Shown here: piece by piece, positions 27,038 to 36,518 of the stretch
How positions within the stretch are numbered: position 1 is the first letter of the stretch
Layout: each line of letters begins with the position of its first letter
Source of the DNA: Pseudomonas vanderleydeniana
GTDB taxonomy: Bacteria; Pseudomonadota; Gammaproteobacteria; Pseudomonadales; Pseudomonadaceae
DNA length: 64,000 nt
Direction of reading: 5' to 3'
Assembly: GCF_014268755.2 (NCBI RefSeq)
Contig: NZ_CP077093.1
Span: 3,150,001 to 3,214,000, forward strand
Made by a program: the position numbers and the translations under genes
Notes under the pieces: generated by a model
The model's database searches: none
The model's input: only the letters and a program-made list of their open reading frames with translations
What the model was told of the DNA's origin: nothing

Positions 27038-27811
27038 ATGTCGGGTGTTCACCAGGCTGCACAAGTCGGCTTCAGCGCCGAAGCCAAGACCTACGCCCAT
27101 GGGCGTCCCGATTATCCCGCCGAGTTGCTGCCGTGGTTGCGCGACACCCTGGGCGCCGGTCCCGCAGCCCAGGTGGTCGACCTGGGCGCCGGCACCGGCA
27201 AGTTCACTCGTTTGCTCACGACGACCGGGGCCACGGTGACGGCGATCGAACCGGTGGAGGCCATGCGCGCCGAGCTGGTCGCCCGCTTGCCGCAGGTTCG
27301 CGCGCTGTCGGGCACCGCCGATGCCATGCCACTGGACACCGGCAGCGCGGATGCACTGACGTGTGCCCAGGCCTTTCACTGGTTTGCCCATCAGTCGTCG
27401 CTGGCCGAGATGCATCGGGTGCTCAGGCCCGGTGGCCGACTGGGGCTGGTATGGAACGTGCGCGACGAGTCGGTGGACTGGGTGGCGCAGATCACCCGGA
27501 TCATTACGCCCCTTGAAGGGGACACCCCGCGTTTTCATACCGGCGCCTGGCGCTTGCCCTTCGACAACAGCCGGCACTTCTCGGCACCCGAGCTGAGCCG
27601 TTTCGAGTACAGCCACATAGGTCCGCCGCAGGAAGTGATCATCGAACGTTTCCTCTCGGTCAGCTTCATCGCCGCCTTGCCCGACGCCGGCAAGGCCCGG
27701 GTGGTCGAGCAGTTGCAGAAGCTGATCGAGACCCACCCGGACCTGCGGGGGCGGGAGACCATCGCCTTTCCCTATCGCACCGAAGCCTATCACTGCATTC
27801 GCCTGGACTGA
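27038..27811 (+). CDS. Class I SAM-dependent methyltransferase
   Basis: A 257-aa methyltransferase. The SAM-binding motif I is VVDLGAGTGKFTRLL near residue 45, with the acidic end of strand 2 in VTAIEPVEAMRAEL and motif IV/post-motif in DALTCAQAFHWFAHQSSL. The last feature (AFHWF) is common in the Methyltransf_11 proteins related to yeast Crg1/trans-aconitate methyltransferase. The substrate is unknown. A CGGAGATCGCTGCC site precedes the ATG. Confidence 0.85.
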   Translation: MSGVHQAAQVGFSAEAKTYAHGRPDYPAELLPWLRDTLGAGPAAQVVDLGAGTGKFTRLLTTTGATVTAIEPVEAMRAELVARLPQVRALSGTADAMPLDTGSADALTCAQAFHWFAHQSSLAEMHRVLRPGGRLGLVWNVRDESVDWVAQITRIITPLEGDTPRFHTGAWRLPFDNSRHFSAPELSRFEYSHIGPPQEVIIERFLSVSFIAALPDAGKARVVEQLQKLIETHPDLRGRETIAFPYRTEAYHCIRLD

Positions 27812-27884
27812 TGTCGCGCGTGAGCTGACGCCTGTTTCGTGGGCCGTGTAGGATGCCCTGAGTCAACCGGAGCAGGATGTGGGC

Positions 27885-28280
27885 ATGAAGGGCAGTTGTG
27901 CGTGTGGGACCGTTACCTATGAAGTCGATGTGCTCGACATGCCGATCGGGCATTGCCATTGCCAGACCTGTCGCAAGACGCACGCGGCGGCCTTCGCCAG
28001 TACAGCCGGGGTCAGGCGCGAGCACTTTCGCTGGACGAGGGGGCAGCAGGCGTTGAGCGCCTATGAGTCCTCGTCTGGCAAGCTGCGTCATTTCTGCTCG
28101 CACTGTGGCTCGCACCTGATGGCCGAGCGGCTGAACATGCCGGTGGTGATCGTGCGGGTGGCGACGCTTGACGAGGATCCGGGGGTGATTCCCCAGCAGC
28201 ACATCTGGGTCTCCCATGATGTGCCGTGGCTGCAGTACGAAGGCGTGGTGCGGTATCCGCAGTGGCAGCCTGGTCGCTGA
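27885..28280 (+). CDS. GFA-family zinc protein (glutathione-dependent formaldehyde-activating-like)
   Basis: A 131-aa protein with the zinc-binding pattern of the GFA/CENP-V fold: SCACGTVTYEV (Cys-x-Cys), GHCHCQTCRKTH and RHFCSHCGSHL. The ATG at 27885 was taken; an in-frame GTG six bases upstream is possible. Many members have no proven formaldehyde activity, so the name describes the family only. It stands alone between the methyltransferase and the exporter genes. Confidence 0.85.
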   Translation: MKGSCACGTVTYEVDVLDMPIGHCHCQTCRKTHAAAFASTAGVRREHFRWTRGQQALSAYESSSGKLRHFCSHCGSHLMAERLNMPVVIVRVATLDEDPGVIPQQHIWVSHDVPWLQYEGVVRYPQWQPGR

Positions 28281-28447
28281 GTGCGAATCCATCCGTTCAG
28301 AACAGGGTAAAACCCGCTGTTGCAGCAGCGAAATTGTGCGTGAAGCTAGCACTCTGGTTATAACGATAGACCTTATTTTTATAAACGGTCATAAGATTAA
28401 CCGTTATGCTGCGCGCCTGTTTTGGTCGTCTCGCCCAGGGTTTGCTA

Positions 28448-29233
28448 ATGGATGTCGGTAATTTCGGTTTTGTCGTAGCAGGCCTGGTGGTTGGCTTCAT
28501 CGTCGGTATGACCGGCGTCGGCGGCGGTTCGCTGATGACGCCGATCCTGTTGTGGTTCGGCATCAACCCGGCCACGGCCGTGGGTACGGATCTGCTGTAT
28601 GCGGCCATCACCAAGTCCGGTGGTGTGCTGGTGCACAAGCGCAACAACAATATCGACTGGAAGATCACCGGCTGGCTGACCCTGGGCAGTGTGCCCGCCG
28701 TCCTGCTGACCCTGTGGTTTCTCAGCAGCCTGCATGAGGCACCCGATGCGTTGAACCGCATCATCAAGCAGGCGCTCGGCGTGGTGCTGCTGCTGACCGC
28801 GCTGGCGGTGCTGTTCAAGAAGGCATTGCTGGGTTTCGCCCATCGCCGGGGCGTCGACCACTCGCGAATCAGTCCATCCAAACTCAATGGCCTGACGGTG
28901 CTGACCGGCCTGATCCTGGGCACCATGGTTGCGCTGACGTCCATCGGCGCTGGAGCCCTGGGCACGGTCGCCTTGTTCATCCTCTATCCGTTCCTGCCGA
29001 CCCGGCGCCTGGTCGGCACCGAGATCGCCCATGCGGTGCCGCTGACACTGGTTGCGGGGCTGGGGCATGCGAGCATGGGCAACATGAACTGGGAACTGCT
29101 GGGGTTCCTGCTGATGGGATCGCTACCGGGCATCTACCTCGGCAGCCACCTGGCGGGCCGGGTCTCCGATGGATTGTTGCGGCCATTCCTGGCGCTGATG
29201 CTGTTCACCATCGGTTACAAGCTGGTGTTCTGA
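28448..29233 (+). CDS. TauE/SafE-family anion exporter (sulfite/organosulfonate type)
   Basis: A 261-aa membrane protein with seven to eight hydrophobic segments in two homologous halves, each with a conserved glycine/threonine loop: GMTGVGGGSLMTPILLWFGI in the first and LTSIGAGALGTVAL in the second. These are the TauE/SafE signatures. The ATG at 28448 begins MDVGNFGFVVAG; an upstream ATG would add 14 non-family residues. The leader 28281-28447 is AT-rich (ATTTTTATAAACGGTCATAA), consistent with a promoter. A terminator follows. Confidence 0.88.
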   Translation: MDVGNFGFVVAGLVVGFIVGMTGVGGGSLMTPILLWFGINPATAVGTDLLYAAITKSGGVLVHKRNNNIDWKITGWLTLGSVPAVLLTLWFLSSLHEAPDALNRIIKQALGVVLLLTALAVLFKKALLGFAHRRGVDHSRISPSKLNGLTVLTGLILGTMVALTSIGAGALGTVALFILYPFLPTRRLVGTEIAHAVPLTLVAGLGHASMGNMNWELLGFLLMGSLPGIYLGSHLAGRVSDGLLRPFLALMLFTIGYKLVF

Positions 29234-29240
29234 CCTGACG

Positions 29241-29266
29241 GGCCCCGATCTTCGGGGCCTTGTTTC
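29241..29266 (+). terminator. Rho-independent terminator after the TauE/SafE gene
   Basis: GGCCCCGA at 29241-29248 pairs with TCGGGGCC at 29252-29259 around a TCT loop, followed by TTGTTT. It lies seven bases after the stop codon. Confidence 0.85.
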
Positions 29267-29296
29267 ATCTGGCTTCATGCAAGGCCGCAAGTGGCT

Positions 29297-29947
29297 TCAC
29301 ACCTTGGCAGTGCAAGGCTGCGGGTGTCCATCACCCAGGGGGCGACGTTGGGCCCCGTGCAGAAACATTTCCTCCATCACCCCTGTGCAGCCGTCGGCAA
29401 TTCGCCCGCGTTGTCGGGCTTCCATCGTTCCATACAGCAGCGTGATGAACAGCTCGGTCAGCAGCGGTGCCGTGACATCGATACGCAACGTGCCTTGCTG
29501 TTGGCCCCGCAGAAACAGCGCATCGAGTCCGTCGCGATAGAACCGCCAACTGGCCTGGCCCTGCTCGGTGGCCACGGTGTTCAGCGGATAACGCGGGATC
29601 AGGAAAGCCATCAGTTCCTGATGGGCCAAGTGCTCCTGCCATAGCCGGTGTAGCACCGCCAGGGCAGGTGCCGTCGCCAGGTCGACAACACCCATGATGC
29701 GTTCCAGCACCTGTAGCGCGTGTTGCTCCAACTGCTCATCGAGCTTTTCCCGGGTGCCATAGAAACGGTGCAGGCTGGCCCTGCTCACACCGGCGAGCCC
29801 GGCCAACTCGGCCATGGTGGCCCTGGGGTGCCGGGCCACCATGGCGCAAAGGGTACTGAGCAAGGCGTGCTCGCCGGATACGGACGGTCCGCGACAGGTC
29901 TCGGCCGCAGGTGTCGTGCGGCTGATTGAATGGGGTTCTAGAGGCAT
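29297..29947 (-). CDS. NfxB/EsrC-type TetR-family repressor, divergent from mexC
   Basis: A 216-aa TetR-like regulator. The helix-turn-helix is HPRATMAELAGLAGVSRASL followed by HRFYGTREKLDEQLEQ. The C-terminal ALFLRGQQQGTLRIDVTAPL ... EEMFLHGAQ is shared with NfxB. It is transcribed away from mexC over 84 bp, the position of nfxB in P. aeruginosa. In sequence the gene at 35822-36385 looks closer to NfxB itself, so this one may be the EsrC-like paralogue. A 35-residue N-terminal extension and a ~20-residue C-terminal tail set it apart. Confidence 0.85.
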   Translation of the reverse strand: MPLEPHSISRTTPAAETCRGPSVSGEHALLSTLCAMVARHPRATMAELAGLAGVSRASLHRFYGTREKLDEQLEQHALQVLERIMGVVDLATAPALAVLHRLWQEHLAHQELMAFLIPRYPLNTVATEQGQASWRFYRDGLDALFLRGQQQGTLRIDVTAPLLTELFITLLYGTMEARQRGRIADGCTGVMEEMFLHGAQRRPLGDGHPQPCTAKV

Positions 29948-30031
29948 TGAAGTCCTTTGTGAGACAAAATTGACTCATAATGGATTTAAATGTAGCCTTT
30001 GATCCAACTTCAATCAAGGCTCTGGTGAATC
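29948..30031. promoter_or_regulatory. Divergent promoter/operator region between an NfxB-family gene and mexC
   Basis: This 84-bp AT-rich gap must contain both promoters. It includes an interrupted palindrome TGAGACAAAATTGACTCA at 29960-29977, a candidate repressor site overlapping a TTGACT hexamer at 29970-29975. Assignment of the site to either NfxB-family protein is inferred from position only. Confidence 0.5.
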
Positions 30032-31171
30032 ATGAGCAAGACACGTGTAACAAGGATGGCTGGACTGCTGGCCGTGGCCGTCGCGTTGGCAGCCTGTGGC
30101 CAGGCTGGCGAGCAGCAGGGCGCTGCCAGCACGGCCTATCCGGTCGAAGTAGTGAAGGCGGTGGCCGAACCGCTGGCCCTGGTCGCTGAACTGCCGGGCC
30201 GGGTCGAGCCGGTACGGGTCGCCGAAGTGCGCGCCCGTGTCGCCGGCATCGTCCAGCACAAGCGTTTCGAAGAGGGTGCCGACGTCAAGGCCGGCGAAGT
30301 GCTGTTCCAGATCGACCCGGCGCCCTTCAAGGCCGCCCTGGCGCGGGCCGAGGGCGACCTGGCACGGGCCAGGTCGGTGGCGCAGGAAGCCCAGGCGCGG
30401 GTCAAGCGCTATGAGCCGCTGGTCAAGATCGAAGCGGTCAGCCAGCAGGATTTCGACAGTGCCAGTGCCGACCTGCGCAATGCCCAGGCGGCCATTCGTT
30501 CGGCCCAGGCCGATGTGCAGACGGCACAGCTGAACCTCGGCTATGCGACGGTCACCGCGCCGATCTCCGGACGCATCGGTCGGGCGCTGGTGACCGAAGG
30601 GGCACTGGTCGGGCAGGGCGACGCCACCTTGATGGCGCGTATCCAGCAGCTCGACCCGGTCTATGTCGACTTCACCCAGTCGGCTGCCGACGCGATGCGT
30701 CTGCGCCAGGCGCTCAAGGACGGGGTACTGGCTGGCGGTGACGACAAGGTGCTCAGCGCCCGTGTCGAAGGCAGTGAGGCCGAGCGCCAGGGCACGCTGA
30801 TGTTCAGTGATGCCGCGGTCGACCGCAGCACCGGCCAGGTCAGCCTGCGGGGGCGTTTCGCCAATACCGACGGCATGCTCCTGCCCGGCATGTACGTACG
30901 CGTGCGCACGGCGCATGGCACCGACAATCGTGCAATCCTGATACCGCAACGCGCCGTGCAGCGCGGCAGCGATGGTCAGGCGCGGGTCATGGTCGTCGGC
31001 CTCGGCGAAGTGGCCGAAGCGCGCAGCGTGCAGACCGGCGCCATGCAGGGCGCCCGCTGGCAGATCACCGAGGGCCTGCAGCCGGGTGACCAGGTCATCG
31101 TCGGCAGCCCGGCCGGCCTGGCCCCGGGCATGCCGGTGATGATCGCCGCGCCCCAGGCCGCGGCGCAGTGA
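30032..31171 (+). CDS. mexC: RND efflux membrane-fusion lipoprotein (MexC-like)
   Basis: A 379-aa periplasmic adaptor. The lipobox LAAC ends the signal (MSKTRVTRMAGLLAVAVALA-AC). The lipoyl halves are EVRARVAGIVQHKRFEEGAD and VTAPISGRIGRAL, separated by a helical hairpin rich in Ala, Arg and Glu. The C-terminal beta-barrel carries LLPGMYVRVRTAHG. It links the MexD pump to the outer-membrane channel. It is the first gene of a three-gene operon and lies 15 bp upstream of mexD. Confidence 0.9.
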   Translation: MSKTRVTRMAGLLAVAVALAACGQAGEQQGAASTAYPVEVVKAVAEPLALVAELPGRVEPVRVAEVRARVAGIVQHKRFEEGADVKAGEVLFQIDPAPFKAALARAEGDLARARSVAQEAQARVKRYEPLVKIEAVSQQDFDSASADLRNAQAAIRSAQADVQTAQLNLGYATVTAPISGRIGRALVTEGALVGQGDATLMARIQQLDPVYVDFTQSAADAMRLRQALKDGVLAGGDDKVLSARVEGSEAERQGTLMFSDAAVDRSTGQVSLRGRFANTDGMLLPGMYVRVRTAHGTDNRAILIPQRAVQRGSDGQARVMVVGLGEVAEARSVQTGAMQGARWQITEGLQPGDQVIVGSPAGLAPGMPVMIAAPQAAAQ

Positions 31172-31186
31172 GGCGAGGGTAACGAT

Positions 31187-34100
31187 ATGTCCAGGTTTTT
31201 CATCAATCGACCGAACTTCGCCTGGGTCGTGGCACTGTTCATTTCCCTGGCCGGCCTGCTGGTGATCCCGGCTTTGCCGGTGGCCCAGTATCCCAGCGTC
31301 GCACCACCGCAGGTTTCCATCACCGCCACCTATCCCGGGGCGTCGGCCAAGGTGCTGGTGGAGTCGGTGACCAGCATCATCGAAGAGTCGCTCAACGGCG
31401 CCAAGGGACTGCTGTACTACGAGTCGACCAACAACTCCAACGGCGTTGCCGAAGTCCAGGTGACGTTCGAGCCCGGGACCAATCCGGAGCTGGCCCAGGT
31501 CGATGTGCAGAACCGCCTGAAGAAGGCCGAAGCGCGCATGCCCCAGGCCGTGCTGACCCAGGGGCTGCAAGTGGAGCAGGCCAGTTCGGGGTTCCTGCTG
31601 ATCTATGCGCTGACCAGCAAGAACGGCACCCGCGGTGACACCACCCTGCTGGCCGACTATGCCGCGCGCAACATCAACCCCGAACTGCGGCGGGTGCCGG
31701 GTGTCGGCAAGCTGCAATTCTTCTCCTCGGAAGCGGCCATGCGGGTCTGGGTCGATCCGCAGAAGCTGGTGGGCTATGGCCTTTCCATCGATGACGTGAA
31801 CAACGCGATCCGTGGGCAGAACGTACAGGTGCCAGCGGGCAGCTTCGGCAGCACGCCCGGCGCCAGCGAGCAGGAACTGACCGCGACCCTCGCCGTCCAG
31901 GGCACCCTGGACAATCCGGCGGCATTCGGCGGTATTGTCCTGCGGGCCAACCCGGACGGTTCCAGCGTACGGCTGGCCGATGTCGCGCGCCTGGCGATCG
32001 GCAGCGAAAGCTACAACCTGTCCTCGCGGCTCAGTGGTCAGCCGGCCGTTGCCGGGGCCGTGCAACTGGCGCCCGGGGCCAATGCAATCAAGACCGCCGC
32101 GTTGGTGAAGGAGCGCCTGACTGAACTGTCCGCGTTCTTCCCCGAGGGTGTCGAGTACGCGGTGCCCTACGACACCTCGCGATTCGTCGACGTGGCCATC
32201 GAGAAGGTGATCCACACGCTGATCGAGGCCATGGTGCTGGTGTTCCTGGTGATGTTCCTGTTCCTGCAGAACATCCGCTACACGCTGATCCCGTCGATCG
32301 TGGTGCCGGTCTGCCTGCTCGGTACGCTGACGGTGATGAAGCTGCTGGGCTTCTCGGTGAACATGATGACCATGTTCGGCATGGTCCTGGCTATCGGTAT
32401 CCTGGTGGACGACGCCATCGTGGTGGTGGAAAACGTCGAGCGGCTGATGGCCGAGGAGGGGCTGTCGCCCGTGGAGGCGACCATCAAGGCGATGGGGCAG
32501 GTGTCGGGGGCGATCATCGGCATCACCCTGGTCCTGTCGGCGGTGTTCCTGCCGCTGGCCTTCATGTCCGGCTCGGTGGGGGTGATCTACCAGCAGTTCT
32601 CGTTGTCGCTGGCGGTGTCGATCCTGTTCTCTGGGTTCCTTGCACTGACCTTCACTCCGGCGCTGTGCGCCACGCTGCTCAAGCCAGTAGCCGCTGGGCA
32701 CCATGAAAAGCGCGGTTTCTTCGGCGCCTTCAACCGCGGTTTCGCCCGCCTGACCGAGCGTTACTCGGGCATGAACAGTGCGCTGGTGGCACGGGCTGGC
32801 CGCTATATGCTGCTGTATGCCGGGATCCTGGCGATGCTGGGCTATGTCTACCTGCGCCTGCCGGAAGCCTTCGTGCCGGTGGAGGACCAGGGCTATGCGA
32901 TCGTCGACGTGCAACTGCCGCCAGGCGCGAGCCGGGCCCGTACCGATCACACCAGCCAGACCCTGGAACGCTTCCTGATGTCCCGTGAGGCGGTTGCCAA
33001 TTCCTTTATCATCAGCGGCTTCAGCTTCTCCGGCCAGGGCGAGAACGCTGCGCTGGCGTTCCCGACCTTCAAGGACTGGTCCAAACGTGGCCCGGAACAA
33101 TCGGCAGACGCCGAAACCGCAGCGGTCAATGCCCAGTTCGCCGGTTATGGCGATGGCACCATCACGGCGGTGACACCACCGCCGATCGACGGCCTGGGCA
33201 ACTCCGGTGGCTTTGCCCTGCGCCTGATGGACCGCGGCGGCCTGGGCCGCGAGGCATTGCTGGCAGCCCGTGACCAACTGCTGGAAAAGGCCAAGGGCAG
33301 TCCGGCGATCCTCTACGCGATGATGGAAGGCCTGGCCGAGGCGCCGCAGTTGCGGGTACGCATCGACCGGGAAAAGGCCCGCACCCTGGGTGTGAGTTTC
33401 GAGACGATCAACAGCACCCTGTCCACCGCATTCGGCTCGGCGGTGATCAACGATTTCACCAACGCCGGTCGCCAGCAACGCGTGGTGGTGCAGGCCGAGC
33501 AGGGTGAACGCATGACCCCGGAAAGCGTGCTGCAGCTCTATGCGCCCAACGCTTCCGGCCAGCAGGTGCCATTCAGCGCCTTTGCGACCACAAATTGGGA
33601 AGAAGGCCCGGTGCAGCTGGTTCGCTACAACGGCTACCCCTCGATCCGTATCACCGGGGATGCGACGCCGGGCTACAGCAGCGGCCAGGCGATGGCCGAA
33701 ATGGAGCGCCTGGCGGCCGAGCTGCCACAGGGCATCGGCTATGCCTGGACCGGCCTTTCCTATCAGGAGAAGGTCTCCAGCGGCCAGGCGGCGGGCCTGT
33801 TCGGCCTGGCGATCGTGGTGGTGTTCCTGCTGCTGGTGGCGCTCTACGAGAGCTGGGCGATCCCGCTGACGGTGATGCTGATCGTGCCGATCGGTGCCCT
33901 GGGCGCGGTGCTGGCAGTGATCGTGGTCGGCCTGCCCAACGATGTGTACTTCAAGGTCGGCCTGATCACCATCATCGGCCTGGCGGCGAAGAACGCCATC
34001 CTGATCGTCGAGTTCGCCAAGGAACTGTGGGAGAAGGGCCACAGCCTGCGGGATGCGGCCATCGAGGCGGCCCGGCTGCGCTTCCGGCCAATCGTGATGA

Positions 34101-34321
34101 CCTCGCTGGCCTTCATCCTCGGCGTGGTTCCGCTGGCGATCGCGACCGGCGCCGGCGCCGCCAGCCAGCGCGCCATCGGCACCGGGGTGATTGGCGGCAT
34201 GCTCAGTGCCACCTTGCTGGGCGTGGTGTTCGTGCCGATCTGCTTCGTCTGGGTGCTGTCGTTGCTCAAGCGCAAGCCCAAGGTGGCCCCTGTCGAACGT
34301 TCTGTCGAGGTCCTGGAGTGA
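31187..34321 (+). CDS. mexD: RND multidrug efflux pump, inner-membrane transporter (MexD-like)
   Basis: A 1044-aa HAE1-family RND pump with the usual twelve membrane segments and two large periplasmic loops. It starts [20 protein letters not shown], very close to P. aeruginosa MexD as I recall it. The proton-relay residues are present: the Asp-Asp pair in [16 protein letters not shown] in the first half and the Lys in [15 protein letters not shown] in the second. It expels drugs using the proton gradient. Its stop codon overlaps the region just before the oprJ start, so translation is probably coupled. Confidence 0.93.
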   Translation: MSRFFINRPNFAWVVALFISLAGLLVIPALPVAQYPSVAPPQVSITATYPGASAKVLVESVTSIIEESLNGAKGLLYYESTNNSNGVAEVQVTFEPGTNPELAQVDVQNRLKKAEARMPQAVLTQGLQVEQASSGFLLIYALTSKNGTRGDTTLLADYAARNINPELRRVPGVGKLQFFSSEAAMRVWVDPQKLVGYGLSIDDVNNAIRGQNVQVPAGSFGSTPGASEQELTATLAVQGTLDNPAAFGGIVLRANPDGSSVRLADVARLAIGSESYNLSSRLSGQPAVAGAVQLAPGANAIKTAALVKERLTELSAFFPEGVEYAVPYDTSRFVDVAIEKVIHTLIEAMVLVFLVMFLFLQNIRYTLIPSIVVPVCLLGTLTVMKLLGFSVNMMTMFGMVLAIGILVDDAIVVVENVERLMAEEGLSPVEATIKAMGQVSGAIIGITLVLSAVFLPLAFMSGSVGVIYQQFSLSLAVSILFSGFLALTFTPALCATLLKPVAAGHHEKRGFFGAFNRGFARLTERYSGMNSALVARAGRYMLLYAGILAMLGYVYLRLPEAFVPVEDQGYAIVDVQLPPGASRARTDHTSQTLERFLMSREAVANSFIISGFSFSGQGENAALAFPTFKDWSKRGPEQSADAETAAVNAQFAGYGDGTITAVTPPPIDGLGNSGGFALRLMDRGGLGREALLAARDQLLEKAKGSPAILYAMMEGLAEAPQLRVRIDREKARTLGVSFETINSTLSTAFGSAVINDFTNAGRQQRVVVQAEQGERMTPESVLQLYAPNASGQQVPFSAFATTNWEEGPVQLVRYNGYPSIRITGDATPGYSSGQAMAEMERLAAELPQGIGYAWTGLSYQEKVSSGQAAGLFGLAIVVVFLLLVALYESWAIPLTVMLIVPIGALGAVLAVIVVGLPNDVYFKVGLITIIGLAAKNAILIVEFAKELWEKGHSLRDAAIEAARLRFRPIVMTSLAFILGVVPLAIATGAGAASQRAIGTGVIGGMLSATLLGVVFVPICFVWVLSLLKRKPKVAPVERSVEVLE

Positions 34322-34326
34322 TGGTG

Positions 34327-35724
34327 ATGCGTAATCTTTTTCTCCCTCTGGCGTTGGTGATTGCCTTGGGCGGTTGCTCCCTGGCCCCGACCTATCAGCG
34401 TCCGGATGCGCCGGTCGCGGCCCAATGGGACGATGTCCAGGGCCGCCAGGGGCCGCAGGCGGCCCAGTTGGATTGGCAGGCGTTCATCGTCGACCCGACC
34501 CTGCGGCAGCTGGTGAGTGGTGCCCTGGAGCACAACCGCTCGTTGCGCCAGACGCTGCTGGACATCGAGCAGGCGCGGGCGCAGTACGGCATCCAGCGCG
34601 CCGATCGGCTGCCGGGATTGAATGCCGGCGCCTCCGGCAATCGCCAGCACCTGCCGGCGGACCTGTCGAGCAGCGGCCGTGAAGGCGTGAGCAGCACCTA
34701 TCAGGTCGGTCTGTCGTTGCCGGAGTATGAAGTCGATCTGTTTGGCCGGGTGAAAAGCCTGAGCGATGCCGCCCTCGAACAGTACCTGGCGAGCGAGGAA
34801 ACCGGGCGAGCCGCACGGATTGCGCTGATCGCCGAAGTCAGCCAGGCCTACCTCAATCTCGACGGTGCCGCACGCCGCCTGGCATTGACCCGGCAGACCC
34901 TGGCCAGTCGCGAGAACTCGCTGGCGCTGGTCGCCCAGCGGCGTTCGGCCGGCAGTGCCACGGCGCTCGATCACCAGGAAGCGCTGGGGCTGGTGGAGCA
35001 GTCTCGCGCCGAACTGGAAAGTATCTCGCGTGAGCACCGCCAGGCCTACAACGCGCTGGTGCTGCTGTCGGGCAGTGCCGAGGCGCTCAAGGCCATTGCT
35101 GACGGGCAGGCGGGCGGACCGGTGGTGTTGCAGGACATCGCCCCCGGAGCGCCTTCGACACTGATCGAGCAACGCCCGGACATCCTGGCTGCCGAGCATC
35201 GCCTGCGGGCCCGCAATGCCGATATCGGCGCGGCACGTGCGGCGTTCTTTCCGCGCATCAGCCTGACCGGCAGCTTCGGCACGTCCAGTGCGCAGATGTC
35301 CGGCCTGTTCGATGGCGGATCGCGCAGCTGGAGCTTCGTGCCGCAACTGTCGCTGCCGCTGTTCGACGGCGGACGCAACCGGGCCGGCCTGACGTTGGCT
35401 GAAGTGCGCAAGGATTCCGCCGTGGCGGCTTACGAAGGGACGATCCAGAGTGCCTTCCGTGAGGTGGCGGACGCCCTGGTCGCCACCGATACCCTGCGGC
35501 GCGAGGAGGCGGCACGCAAGGGCCTGGCCGATACCAGCCAGGCGACCCTGGCCTTGGCCAAGGCCCGCTACGAAGGCGGGATCGACAGTCACCTGCGCTA
35601 TCTGGACGCACAGCGCAGCCGCTATGTGAACGAAGCCGCCTTCATTCAGGCCAGTACCCAACGGCAGTTGGCGCTGGTCGATCTGTTCCGGGCCCTGGGG
35701 GGCGGTTGGCCTGCAAAGGGCTGA
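34327..35724 (+). CDS. oprJ: Outer-membrane efflux channel lipoprotein (OprJ-like)
   Basis: A 465-aa outer-membrane factor of the NodT/OprM type. The signal ends with the lipobox GGCS (MRNLFLPLALVIALGGCS). The two OEP repeats are seen, with LIEQRPDILAAEHRLRARNA ... FPRISLTGSFG and RSWSFVPQLSLPLFDGGRNR in the second half. The ATG at 34327 is preferred to the overlapping ATG at 34321 because GGAG lies eight bases upstream of it. It completes the tripartite pump; a terminator follows 48 bp downstream. Confidence 0.9.
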   Translation: MRNLFLPLALVIALGGCSLAPTYQRPDAPVAAQWDDVQGRQGPQAAQLDWQAFIVDPTLRQLVSGALEHNRSLRQTLLDIEQARAQYGIQRADRLPGLNAGASGNRQHLPADLSSSGREGVSSTYQVGLSLPEYEVDLFGRVKSLSDAALEQYLASEETGRAARIALIAEVSQAYLNLDGAARRLALTRQTLASRENSLALVAQRRSAGSATALDHQEALGLVEQSRAELESISREHRQAYNALVLLSGSAEALKAIADGQAGGPVVLQDIAPGAPSTLIEQRPDILAAEHRLRARNADIGAARAAFFPRISLTGSFGTSSAQMSGLFDGGSRSWSFVPQLSLPLFDGGRNRAGLTLAEVRKDSAVAAYEGTIQSAFREVADALVATDTLRREEAARKGLADTSQATLALAKARYEGGIDSHLRYLDAQRSRYVNEAAFIQASTQRQLALVDLFRALGGGWPAKG

Positions 35725-35772
35725 CACCCGGCCCTGGTGACGACTCCTTTGGTTGACGTGTTCAATCACGCT

Positions 35773-35805
35773 GCCCCGGCACCAGGTGTGCCGGGGCTTT
35801 TTTTG
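35773..35805 (+). terminator. Rho-independent terminator of the mexCD-oprJ operon
   Basis: GCCCCGGCA at 35773-35781 pairs with TGCCGGGGC at 35789-35797, followed by a run of eight T. It is a strong canonical terminator, and it also faces the end of the convergent nfxB-like gene. Confidence 0.92.
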
Positions 35806-35821
35806 TGCCGTCTGCAGCCTG

Positions 35822-36385
35822 TCAGGCGTTGGTCGTCGCGGCACCGTGGAGAAACAGTTGCTCCAGGGTCTGTATCGACGTGGCGCTGGCCGCCCGTCCA
35901 CGGCGCTCGGCATCGACGATGCCGTAGACCATGCTCAGGAACATCTCCGTGAACACCGCGGCGCTGATGTCGATGCGCAGCACACCGGCCTGCTGGCCGC
36001 GCAGGAAGAACGCGTCGAGGGCATCGGCATAGGCCGTCCAGCGGCGGTTGGCCTCGTTGTCGGGGTCGAAGGTATCGGGGCGGTACTGGAACAGCAGGAA
36101 AATCAGCATCTCGCGGTGCTTGAGGTGCTCGGTGATGAGGTGGCGCAAGGCCGACAGGGGCTCGGCATGCAGCAGGTCCGCCTGTGCGATGACCTGGTTG
36201 AGGATCTGCTCACCATAGCCTTCGAGCATATTGACCAGGTTGTCACGGGTGCCGCAGAAGCGGTGCAGCGTCGCCTTGCTCACGCCGGCGGCTTCGGCCA
36301 GCTCCTTGAGGGTTGCCCGCGGATGGACGACGATGGCATCGGCCAGCGCCTTGAGCAGTTTCTCGTCATGTGGCGAGTGTTGCAT
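35822..36385 (-). CDS. nfxB: NfxB-like TetR-family repressor, downstream of and convergent with oprJ
   Basis: A 187-aa regulator, the length I recall for NfxB. HTH: HPRATLKELAEAAGVSKATL then HRFCGTRDNLVNMLE. The C-terminal half has ALDAFFLRGQQAGVLRIDIS and VYGIVDAERRGRAAS, both very close to P. aeruginosa NfxB as remembered. In P. aeruginosa nfxB is upstream and divergent from mexC, with its paralogue esrC downstream of oprJ; here the better NfxB match occupies the downstream slot. The symbol rests on sequence memory, not on an alignment. Confidence 0.78.
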   Translation of the reverse strand: MQHSPHDEKLLKALADAIVVHPRATLKELAEAAGVSKATLHRFCGTRDNLVNMLEGYGEQILNQVIAQADLLHAEPLSALRHLITEHLKHREMLIFLLFQYRPDTFDPDNEANRRWTAYADALDAFFLRGQQAGVLRIDISAAVFTEMFLSMVYGIVDAERRGRAASATSIQTLEQLFLHGAATTNA

Positions 36386-36518
36386 TGAAGTTCCTCACGT
36401 TCGCACATTCATAGGGACATTGTGTCGAATTTGCCGAGGTGTTCAACTCGTTTGCGCAAAATAGGGATCATTTGAGACGTTTTGATATCGAAACAGGGCC
36501 TGCGCCAAAGCGCGCGAG

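Noticed and set aside
30014..34042. A 1342-codon open frame on the minus strand opposite mexC and mexD
   Set aside because: It is a GC-rich shadow frame: both plus-strand genes have clear family sequence over their whole length, and the antisense product is His/Gly/Gln-rich without domains.
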